Source: Atribacterota bacterium (GTDB lineage Bacteria; Atribacterota; Phoenicimicrobiia; Phoenicimicrobiales; Phoenicimicrobiaceae). From it: a stretch of DNA of 7,364 nt. The stretch spans positions 1-7,364 of the forward strand of contig DAOUTX010000050.1 of the NCBI GenBank assembly GCA_030668465.1, in the 5' to 3' direction. Shown here piece by piece: positions 1 to 5,568 of the stretch (position 1 is the first letter of the stretch; each line of letters opens with the position of its first letter). Both the position numbers and the translations under genes were made by a program. Under the pieces are notes generated by a model. That model made no database searches and had not been told where the DNA came from. It saw nothing but the letters and a program-made list of their open reading frames with translations.

Positions 1-103
1 AAAGAGTAGGAATCGCATTTTTTTATTAGGTAACAGGTAGATTTTATAAAAGTACTCTTTTATCAGTTTGCTCAGACTAAAAAAAATAGAAAAAAAGGGT
101 AAA

Positions 104-141
104 ATAAGAGCATCTTATTTTTAAGGTGCTCTTATAATTTT
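104..141 (+). terminator. Rho-independent terminator, possibly bidirectional, closing an upstream unit
   Basis: Positions 104-117 pair with 122-135 to give a 14-bp stem with one G-T wobble (113/126) and a TTTT loop. On the + strand it is followed by AATTTTAT and a further T-rich run. On the - strand it would be followed by a T-rich stretch derived from the A-tracts at 81-104, so it could work in both directions. The stem is AT-rich and therefore of moderate strength. It separates whatever lies upstream from the promoter of the transporter operon. Only short open fragments precede it (stops at 27-29, 38-40 and 78-80), and none can be assigned to a known protein. Confidence 0.6.
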
Positions 142-203
142 ATAAAGTTTTATTGTTGCTGAAGAGTGATAATCTAAAAGAGAAAATTATGTGAAACGAG
201 AAA

Positions 204-232
204 TTGACAAATTTACGGAGAGAGGATATATT
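204..232 (+). promoter_or_regulatory. Sigma-70 promoter of the transporter operon
   Basis: TTGACA at 204-209 is a perfect -35 element. It is separated by 17 nt from TATATT at 227-232, a good -10 element. Transcription would start near 239, giving a leader of about 50 nt before the first ATG at 291. A short inverted repeat, AAATT-N4-AATTT (201-214), overlaps the -35 box and could be a regulator contact, but in such AT-rich DNA it may be chance. Confidence 0.72.
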
Positions 233-290
233 AACAAAAAGAATAATAAAAAATTTTAATGAAATCAAACTATTATTATAAAGAAAGAAA

Positions 291-1004
291 ATGAAAAAGA
301 GCATAAAAATAATAATTCCTATTGTATTTATATTTTTTTCATTACTATATATTATCTTAAGCTTTTCCATTGAACAGAGAAAAATGATTGGTGATGAAAT
401 GGGCTGGGATCCTGGATCAAGAGCGATGCCTATAGGTATCGGTTTTCTTATGCTGGGTGTATCAATTTACCTTTTCTTTAAGGAAAGGAAATCCGGAGAA
501 GAAGAAATTACTTTAGATTTCGCCTCTAAAAAGTTAATTATTATTACTATAATGTTATCCATATTATATATCCTTTTCTTCAGATTTGTGGGCTTTGTTC
601 TGTCCACAAATATCCTTCTATTTGCCCTTATTTATTTCTACTATAAAAGAGATATTAGATGGAATATGATCCAAAATTTTTCTATTGGTCTTTTCTTGAG
701 CGTAGGGTTAATGATCCTATTTTATTCCATCGGGAGATTTACTACCCGTTTCCTTTTCCTTATAGGGAGAAACTCAAATATTGAAATCTTTTCGGGAAGA
801 CTTTTTATTACAGGAGTTACTTTCCTGGTACTTTTGTTTATTTTTTTTACTATGCTTCTCTTATTTAAAAAGGTAATAAAAAATGAAAACTTCAGAATCC
901 CTCTCCTTTCGGGATTTATAGCCATAGGAGTAACGGAATTTATTTATATAATATTTAAACAGATATTTTGGGTGAGCTTAGCAAAAGGGTTAATATTCTG
1001 GTAG
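291..1004 (+). CDS. tctB: TctB-like small membrane subunit of a tripartite tricarboxylate transporter, enlarged form
   Basis: This 237-residue, very hydrophobic protein is the likely small membrane subunit of a TTT-family secondary transporter, which partners the large TctA permease. Seen: a membrane segment at about 7-25, then the loop PGSRAMPIGIG (41-51) leading into the second segment, which matches the PG-x-x-P loop of TctB proteins. Further segments lie at about 81-97, 99-118, 127-148, 169-193 and 202-223. The end, with F222 and VSLAKG (228-233), resembles the usual TctB C-terminus. TctB proteins are commonly about 150-170 residues, so roughly 60-80 residues and one or two membrane segments are extra here, between the RW motif (123-124) and the last helix. 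The start has only a weak AAGAAAG ribosome site, but the promoter and leader fit it. tctA follows after 16 nt. The assignment rests mainly on this adjacency plus the two end motifs. Confidence 0.78.
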   Translation: MKKSIKIIIPIVFIFFSLLYIILSFSIEQRKMIGDEMGWDPGSRAMPIGIGFLMLGVSIYLFFKERKSGEEEITLDFASKKLIIITIMLSILYILFFRFVGFVLSTNILLFALIYFYYKRDIRWNMIQNFSIGLFLSVGLMILFYSIGRFTTRFLFLIGRNSNIEIFSGRLFITGVTFLVLLFIFFTMLLLFKKVIKNENFRIPLLSGFIAIGVTEFIYIIFKQIFWVSLAKGLIFW

Positions 1005-1009
1005 TCTCT

Positions 1010-1023
1010 GGAGGTATACCTTG
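1010..1023 (+). promoter_or_regulatory. Ribosome binding site selecting a TTG start for tctA
   Basis: GGAGG at 1010-1014 lies 6 nt upstream of TTG at 1021-1023. No ATG or GTG is in a better position, and starting here gives the full normal N-terminus of TctA, so TTG is the probable initiator. The site lies wholly in the short gap after the tctB stop codon. Confidence 0.75.
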
Positions 1024-2529
1024 GAAGAGCTAATTTCAGGTTTTTTACAGATTTTCAACGTGGGAACCATACTATGGATTGCCTTAGGTGAGGTTTTGGG
1101 AATTATTCTTGGTGCACTACCTGGTCTTACGGCAACAATGGGAATAGCGTTAATGGTTCCTATTAGCTTTCAGCTCTCCAACGCCTCAGGAATGGCTCTT
1201 CTTCTTGGAGTTTATTGTGGGGCTGTATCAGGAGCCTCAATTCCTGCTATTCTTTTAGGGATACCTGGAAACCCAAATGCAATAGCTACAGTATATGATG
1301 GTCATGCTATGACAAAAAAGGGTCTCGCTGGCCAGGCCCTGGGAGGTGCAGTTGTAGCTTCCTTTATTGGGGGGATTGCCAGCTTAATAATCTTAGTTTT
1401 ATTTTCACCTTTAATTGCTAAAATGACTCTCGCCTTCGGTCCTGCAGAGAAAGCATGTCTTGCTATGGTAGGACTTACAATAATTGCCTCTGTTTCATCC
1501 GAGAACCTAGCAAAAGGAATACTAACCGGTGCATTGGGTCTTTCTCTGTCTCTTCTTGGTACAGATCCTTTTTCCAATGCTCTACGTATTCCATTTCCTG
1601 ATCTACTTGCTAAAACTCCCCTTACCAGTGGTATAAATCTCATTCCAGCACTTATTGGACTTTTTGGTATTTCTCAGGTACTCTTGGATCTTGAGAGAAT
1701 AAAACAAGGTCATATTGTTCCTCCACAAGTAAAGATTGATAAAGTCTTTCCTCCAATTAAAAAAATTGCCAGGATGTGGAGGATATTAATTGAATCAACT
1801 GGAATTGGAACTCTTATTGGCGCAATTCCTGGAACGGGGGCATCAATTGCTGTCTTCTTAAGTTATGAAAGGGCTAAAAATATAACTTCATCTCCTAAGT
1901 GGAAACTTGGGAAAGTAGGATCCGGATGCCTTGAAGGAGTAATTGCCCCTGAAGTTGCAAACAATGCAGTAACTGGAGGAGCTCTTATCCCTGCTTTATC
2001 CCTTGGAATCCCAGGTGATGCTGCTACTGCAGTACTCTTAGGTGCCCTGCTTATTAAAGGCGTTGTTCCTGGTTATCAGCTCTTTAGCCAGGAGATGTCT
2101 CTCGTATATGCAATTTTCTTTGCCCTATTTCTTTCTAATGTTTTTATGTTTACTTTTCAAATTCTTGGAGTCAGGTTATTCCCAAAAGTACTTGCTGTTC
2201 CAATGGCCATTCTCATCCCAATAATTTTGGTCCTTTCTTTAATTGGATCCTATGCCATTCAAGGACAGGCAATACTTTCTGCAATCTTTAATATGGGTGT
2301 GGCTCTCTCTTTGGGCATACTTGGATACTTCCTTAAAAAAGGTGGATACCCTATTGCCCCAATTGTACTGGGATTAATTTTGGGAGGGATGTTTGAAGAA
2401 AATTTTAGAAGGGCAGTAAAACTTGCAGGGGGTAATTATTTTGTTTTCTTTACCAAACCAATTGCTATACTGTTTATTACCTTGGCAATTTTTTCTGTTG
2501 CACTCCCTTTGTTAAAGAAGAGGAAATAA
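1021..2529 (+). CDS. tctA: TctA-like large permease subunit of a tripartite tricarboxylate transporter
   Basis: This 502-residue polytopic membrane protein has the normal length for TctA, the transport-conducting subunit of TTT carriers. These import di- and tricarboxylates or other organic acids, driven by ion gradients, and normally take substrate from a periplasmic TctC binding protein. Family signatures are clear: GALPGLTATMGIALMVPISF (31-50), GIPGNP (80-85), LIGAIPGTGASIA (265-277) and the long conserved block 306-352, which includes APEVANNAVTGGALIP and SLGIPGDAATAVLL. The two halves carry matching motifs (ALPG with GIPG, then AIPG with GIPG), reflecting the family's internal repeat. 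About a dozen membrane segments are expected. Translation starts at TTG, supported by GGAGG. It is co-transcribed with tctB upstream and the hydrolase gene 3 nt downstream. The substrate cannot be deduced from this subunit. Confidence 0.95.
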   Translation: MEELISGFLQIFNVGTILWIALGEVLGIILGALPGLTATMGIALMVPISFQLSNASGMALLLGVYCGAVSGASIPAILLGIPGNPNAIATVYDGHAMTKKGLAGQALGGAVVASFIGGIASLIILVLFSPLIAKMTLAFGPAEKACLAMVGLTIIASVSSENLAKGILTGALGLSLSLLGTDPFSNALRIPFPDLLAKTPLTSGINLIPALIGLFGISQVLLDLERIKQGHIVPPQVKIDKVFPPIKKIARMWRILIESTGIGTLIGAIPGTGASIAVFLSYERAKNITSSPKWKLGKVGSGCLEGVIAPEVANNAVTGGALIPALSLGIPGDAATAVLLGALLIKGVVPGYQLFSQEMSLVYAIFFALFLSNVFMFTFQILGVRLFPKVLAVPMAILIPIILVLSLIGSYAIQGQAILSAIFNMGVALSLGILGYFLKKGGYPIAPIVLGLILGGMFEENFRRAVKLAGGNYFVFFTKPIAILFITLAIFSVALPLLKKRK

Positions 2530-2532
2530 AAA

Positions 2533-3297
2533 ATGAAAATTGTTTTTTTTGGAACAACAGGTGCAATTCAGAGTAAGGATAATACAAATGTCTCATTTTC
2601 CGTAGTAGAAAAGAAATTATCGATTCTTGTAGATAGTTCTGGAAATCCTGTTCAATATCTTAAGCGCGCGGGTATTGACCCTAAAAAACTTGATGTTCTT
2701 ATTCTTACCCATTTTCATACAGATCATATATACGCCCTACCTTCACTTATCCATAATCTTTGGCTGATGAAAAGGAAGAAACCCTTAAGTATAATATCAA
2801 ATCAATTCACTATTAATAAGGCAAAGGAGCTATGCTATGTTTTTTCCCTTTTATCAAAAGAAAGTCTTTTCTCGATAAACTGGGCAAATATTGATGAGGG
2901 AGAGATTGATATCTTTCCTGGGGTAAAAATTCAGCTTTTTTCGGTATTACATTCTGCACCTACTTCCGGGATTAAAATTATTACTTCTAACTCTTCTCTG
3001 GTCTATTCTTCTGATACCTCCCCCTCGAAAGAGGTGATTAGTAGAGCAAGAGGAGCAGAAGCACTTATTCACGAAGCCTCAGGAACCTTGAACCTGGAAG
3101 AGAAGCTTAATAAAGCAGGTCATTCCTCTGGTCGACAGGCTGGTGAAGTTGCCAAGAAAGCGGTAGTAAAATTTTTATTTCTATGTCATTTTGATTTTAG
3201 TGAAGGCTCATCTCAAGATAAAGTAGAGTTCGAAGCAAAAAATTCTTTTCAAGGGAAGGTAATTGTACCTGAGCTTTTCCGATTCTATGAGGTGTAA
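2533..3297 (+). CDS. RNase Z-like metallo-beta-lactamase-fold hydrolase
   Basis: This 254-residue soluble protein is a metallo-beta-lactamase-fold hydrolase of the RNase Z/arylsulfatase-like branch. The full metal-site set is visible: H60-x-H62-x-D64-H65 (THFHTDH), H140, D161 (YSSDTS) and H219 (CHFD). The RNase Z-type motif GHSSGRQAGEVA (196-207), with H197, is also present. The N-terminus MKIVFFGTTGA fits the first beta strand. It is shorter than the roughly 300 residues of bacterial tRNase Z and shows no evident glycine-rich exosite arm for tRNA binding. A small-molecule ester, lactone or phosphodiester hydrolase is therefore more likely than tRNA processing (inference). AGAGG at 2519-2523 provides the ribosome site within the end of tctA. 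The gap of 3 nt to tctA and 2 nt to the next gene shows co-transcription with the transporter, which suggests it acts on the imported compound or its derivative. Confidence 0.85.
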   Translation: MKIVFFGTTGAIQSKDNTNVSFSVVEKKLSILVDSSGNPVQYLKRAGIDPKKLDVLILTHFHTDHIYALPSLIHNLWLMKRKKPLSIISNQFTINKAKELCYVFSLLSKESLFSINWANIDEGEIDIFPGVKIQLFSVLHSAPTSGIKIITSNSSLVYSSDTSPSKEVISRARGAEALIHEASGTLNLEEKLNKAGHSSGRQAGEVAKKAVVKFLFLCHFDFSEGSSQDKVEFEAKNSFQGKVIVPELFRFYEV

Positions 3298-3299
3298 AA

Positions 3300-3914
3300 A
3301 TGATTAATAACCAAGGATTTGCTGTTGTATTTGATTTCGATGGCACTTTAATTGATTCTAAAGAAGTTAAAACTTTAAATTATCTGAAAGCCTTTGAAAC
3401 TATTTTTAAAACCAAGAAAGAAGTGAGAGAAAAAATAGTAAAATCGTGTGAAAGGACATCAGGTGCAAATAGATTTCTTCAACTTTCCGATACTCTAAAA
3501 ACAGTTGGTTTAACTGCCAATGATAAACAAAAAGAATCTTGGAGTAAACTTTACTCTTTACTTAATAGTAAGTCTCTTAAAAAAATTCCTGAGTTTCCTT
3601 CGGTTAGAAGTATATTTGAAGAGCTAAACAAAAAAGGGGTTAAAATTTTTGCAGCATCAGGAATTCTGGAGGAAGAGTTTTTGCATGAACTTTCCAGAAG
3701 GAAACTAACGAACTTTTTTCTTAAAGCAAAAGGAGGAGACAAGTTAGGCTTTCTTAAATCTTTGAAAGAAAGAGGATTTTGGCCTATCTTATTTGTTGGG
3801 GATACAGTCTATGATGAGAAAACAGCTATAGAAGCAGGTGTATTGTTTTTCAAAATTGCCAAAGATAGTGATTTCTTAGATTTAATTATTTTTCTTAATA
3901 AAAATAAGAAATAA
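3300..3914 (+). CDS. HAD-superfamily phosphatase, phosphoglycolate phosphatase-like
   Basis: This 204-residue cytoplasmic HAD hydrolase has all four motifs. Motif I is FDFDGTLIDS, with nucleophile D12 and acid/base D14. Motif II is FAASG, with S120. The motif III lysine is K144 or K148 in KGGDKLGF. Motif IV is GDTVYDEKTA, with D168 and D172. The segment between motifs I and II (about 20-105) is a helical cap of the C1 type, as in Gph/beta-phosphoglucomutase-like enzymes. It probably dephosphorylates a small phosphorylated sugar or acid, but HAD substrate specificity cannot be read from motifs. GAGGTG at 3289-3294, inside the end of the preceding gene, is a strong ribosome site 5 nt from the ATG. 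It is the last gene of the transporter operon. The C-terminus is lysine/asparagine rich, and no strong terminator follows. Confidence 0.88.
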   Translation: MINNQGFAVVFDFDGTLIDSKEVKTLNYLKAFETIFKTKKEVREKIVKSCERTSGANRFLQLSDTLKTVGLTANDKQKESWSKLYSLLNSKSLKKIPEFPSVRSIFEELNKKGVKIFAASGILEEEFLHELSRRKLTNFFLKAKGGDKLGFLKSLKERGFWPILFVGDTVYDEKTAIEAGVLFFKIAKDSDFLDLIIFLNKNKK

Positions 3915-3921
3915 AATTATC

Positions 3922-3951
3922 TTACCATAATAGTCTTGTAAAAGATATAAT
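3922..3951 (+). promoter_or_regulatory. Probable promoter of the aminotransferase gene
   Basis: A perfect -10 hexamer TATAAT lies at 3946-3951, with a partial -35 match TTACCA at 3922-3927 and an 18-nt spacer. The predicted start of transcription is near 3958, about 68 nt before the chosen ATG at 4026. The weak -35 is consistent with a regulated promoter. Since no clear terminator separates this gene from the operon upstream, read-through is also possible. Confidence 0.5.
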
Positions 3952-3966
3952 CTTATCGTCTGTCAT

Positions 3967-3980
3967 TGATACGAGTATCA
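3967..3980. promoter_or_regulatory. Palindromic candidate operator TGATAC-GA-GTATCA
   Basis: A perfect 6-bp inverted repeat with a 2-bp centre (TGATACGAGTATCA) lies at roughly +10 to +23 from the predicted start of transcription of the aminotransferase gene, a classical repressor position. The size and symmetry fit a dimeric helix-turn-helix regulator of GntR, LacI or IclR type. I found no second exact copy in the window, so the cognate regulator is unknown. The IclR-family gene at the right end is only a candidate. Confidence 0.45.
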
Positions 3981-4007
3981 TACATTTTCTAAAAAATGAC
4001 AATAAGT

Positions 4008-4028
4008 GGGAGGCATAATAGCATAATG
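4008..4028 (+). promoter_or_regulatory. Ribosome binding site deciding the aminotransferase start
   Basis: GGGAGG at 4008-4013 is the only strong ribosome site near the start of this reading frame, 12 nt upstream of the ATG at 4026-4028. That spacing is long but usable. The earlier in-frame ATG at 3996 has only CTAAAAA upstream, and using it would place this ribosome site inside the coding region. Confidence 0.55.
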
Positions 4029-5339
4029 AACGATAAATTAGCGATTCAGGGTGGAAGCCCTGTTGTAACTATTGATAAATCAGAACAGTGGAAACGCCCA
4101 ATTAAAAAAGAGATGAAACTTATTAAAGAATTACTGGAAGATGATTTTTTATCCGGAGCTGGTACTGGATTACCTAAGGAGTTTGAAGAAAACTTTCGGA
4201 AATTTATAGGTGCAAAATATTGTTTAACAACCTGTGCCGGTAACTTAGCTTTAATGAGTGCTTTTTATGCGGTTAAAGTGGGACCTGGTGATGAAGTTAT
4301 TGCGCCGGTATGGTCTTTTGCCTCTTCTTATGCCGGTGCTATTCATTTGGGGGCACGACCTGTATTTTGCGAAGTTGATCCGAGAAATATGCTTATCGAT
4401 CCAAAAGACGCTGAAAGAAAAATAACAAAACGTACTCGAGCAATAGTGAGTATACATTTTGGTGGCAATATATGTGATATGGACACAATTTTAGAAATTG
4501 GTAGAAAATATGGGATTGCTATTATTCAGGATGCAGCTCATGCTCACGGAGCAGAGTGGGATGATAAAAAAATTGGTAGTTTTGGAGATATTACCTGTTT
4601 CAGTCTCCAAGGATCAACTACCACTCCCCAGAGTGGGAAACCGGTAGCAGGTGGAGAAGGTGGAATAGTAACCACAGATAGTAGGGAATTTTATGAACGT
4701 ATGCTGATATATTGTCATTTACATAGACCTGAAATTCGAGATTTAGTTACCCCCGATTATCGTATATTTGATGAGGAGGGATTAGGTCTAAAATTTAGAG
4801 CTCATCCTTTAGCTTTAGCAATAGCGCAAGTGGCTCTGGATAATCTTGAATACAGAATTAGGAAAACTAATGAATTTCGAGAAAAAATACTTAAGGAGTT
4901 TAAAGAATTATCGGGATTAGAACCTGAATATTCTTATCCTAAAACAAAGAGAATAAGTATTTATGGGGGAGTTAAAATTATTTATAATCCCGATGAATTT
5001 GAAGGCTTATCATGTGGAAGATTCGTTGATGCAGTAAAAGCAGAAGGTGTTCCTATAATTAAAGGACCTGGCTCAACTCAAAAGTTACAGCATCTGAAAC
5101 CGCAATTTTCTAAAGGATTTGATCTTTGGGGGCATAATCGAGGTACATTAGGGAGAGAGTTTTTAAATCTTCCTCAATATATAGGATATAAAAAAGGTGA
5201 CTTTCCAATAGCTGAATACTTAAGTGAGAATTTCTTTACTATTCCTACCTATATAGAACCCAAGGAAGGTTTCTTTGATCAATGTATTGAAGCATTTCAA
5301 AAAGTTGTTAAAAATTATAAAACTCTTTTATCAGAGTGA
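4026..5339 (+). CDS. DegT/DnrJ/EryC1/StrS-family PLP-dependent aminotransferase
   Basis: This protein has 437 residues from the ATG at 4026, or 447 from an in-frame ATG at 3996. The later start is preferred because of its ribosome site and because family members typically begin with a KLAI-x-GG-x-P stretch, here KLAIQGGSPV at 4-13. Numbering from 4026: CAGNLALMSA (70-79) binds the PLP phosphate, W96 in APVWSFASS is the likely ring-stacking aromatic, and D169 in QDAAHAHGA binds the pyridine nitrogen. K205 is the probable Schiff-base lysine, four residues before GEGG (210-213) as in the family. Between FSLQ and K205 lies an extra Gly/Ser/Thr-rich loop not present in the usual FSF-x-x-x-K spacing. 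Family members transaminate keto sugars or inosose-type cyclitols, with Glu or Gln as amino donor. The exact substrate is unknown. Leucine codons are mostly TTA, unlike tctA. The gene is separated from both neighbours by 100-230 nt. Confidence 0.88.
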   Translation: MNDKLAIQGGSPVVTIDKSEQWKRPIKKEMKLIKELLEDDFLSGAGTGLPKEFEENFRKFIGAKYCLTTCAGNLALMSAFYAVKVGPGDEVIAPVWSFASSYAGAIHLGARPVFCEVDPRNMLIDPKDAERKITKRTRAIVSIHFGGNICDMDTILEIGRKYGIAIIQDAAHAHGAEWDDKKIGSFGDITCFSLQGSTTTPQSGKPVAGGEGGIVTTDSREFYERMLIYCHLHRPEIRDLVTPDYRIFDEEGLGLKFRAHPLALAIAQVALDNLEYRIRKTNEFREKILKEFKELSGLEPEYSYPKTKRISIYGGVKIIYNPDEFEGLSCGRFVDAVKAEGVPIIKGPGSTQKLQHLKPQFSKGFDLWGHNRGTLGREFLNLPQYIGYKKGDFPIAEYLSENFFTIPTYIEPKEGFFDQCIEAFQKVVKNYKTLLSE

Positions 5340-5568
5340 ACTCATATATGAAAACAGAAAAGAAGTAATGGAAGTTTTACTTTGTCCGATAATTTAGTAA
5401 AAATAAATGAGATAAGAGAAAAATTTTGGTAAGTATATTTGTAAATACTATTGCTAAATTTTGAAAAAACTTATAACATAATATATTGATTTAATAAAGA
5501 ATTAATTATATATAGAAATTATAAATAATTACAATGAGCCTTTATAATTTGTTCATAAGGGGTTAATT
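5340..5568. other. AT-rich intergenic region between the aminotransferase and isomerase genes
   Basis: These 229 nt contain no convincing gene; only a nine-codon-scale open frame occurs (5369-5398). Two inverted repeats are visible: TTTTACT (5375-5381) with AGTAAAA (5396-5402), and AGTAT (5432-5436) with ATACT (5445-5449). Neither is followed by a T-run, so no good terminator is seen. The right half carries the candidate promoter of the isomerase gene. Confidence 0.6.
5486..5514 (+). promoter_or_regulatory. Candidate promoter of the UxaC-like gene
   Basis: TTGATT at 5486-5491 and TATATA at 5509-5514 are separated by 17 nt, giving a predicted start near 5521 and a 48-nt leader. The region is so AT-rich that alternatives exist, for example TTGAAA at 5461. 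A 6-2-6 inverted repeat, AATTAT-AA-ATAATT (5517-5530), lies over the predicted start site. Confidence 0.35.

Noticed and set aside
54..66. 13-nt exact match ACTCTTTTATCAG between the left edge and the end of the aminotransferase gene (5322-5334), with TTATAAAA also shared just upstream
   Set aside because: It could suggest a second, lost copy of the gene's 3' end, but the similarity does not extend further on either side. A 13-nt match is expected about once by chance in an AT-rich window of this size.
242..277. AATAATA ... TATTATT inverted repeat in the tctB leader
   Set aside because: A 7-bp all-AT repeat with a 22-nt spacer is expected by chance in this leader, and it would form no stable structure.
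1302..1643. 113-codon open frame on the - strand inside tctA
   Set aside because: It lies entirely antisense to strongly conserved TctA motifs, has an arginine/proline-rich composition typical of a shadow frame, and has no ribosome site or family resemblance.
2533..3297. Reading the metallo-beta-lactamase protein as a housekeeping tRNase Z (rnz)
   Set aside because: It shares the metal ligands and the HSS motif, but it is short, shows no exosite arm and is embedded in a transporter operon. A generic RNase Z-like hydrolase is the safer call.
3942..3954. AAGAT-ATA-ATCTT hairpin after the HAD gene as a terminator
   Set aside because: The stem is only five pairs, no T-run follows, and it coincides with the TATAAT -10 element.
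4611..4643. Walker A-like look of the GSTTTPQSGK segment in the aminotransferase
   Set aside because: The spacing between the glycines is seven residues, not four, GK is followed by Pro in place of Ser/Thr, and the segment aligns with the PLP-lysine region of DegT proteins.
5539..5562. Possible hairpin hiding the isomerase ribosome site (CCTTTAT with ATAAGG)
   Set aside because: The stem is about six pairs with a bulge, and no aptamer-like structure accompanies it. This is too weak to call a riboswitch or thermosensor.
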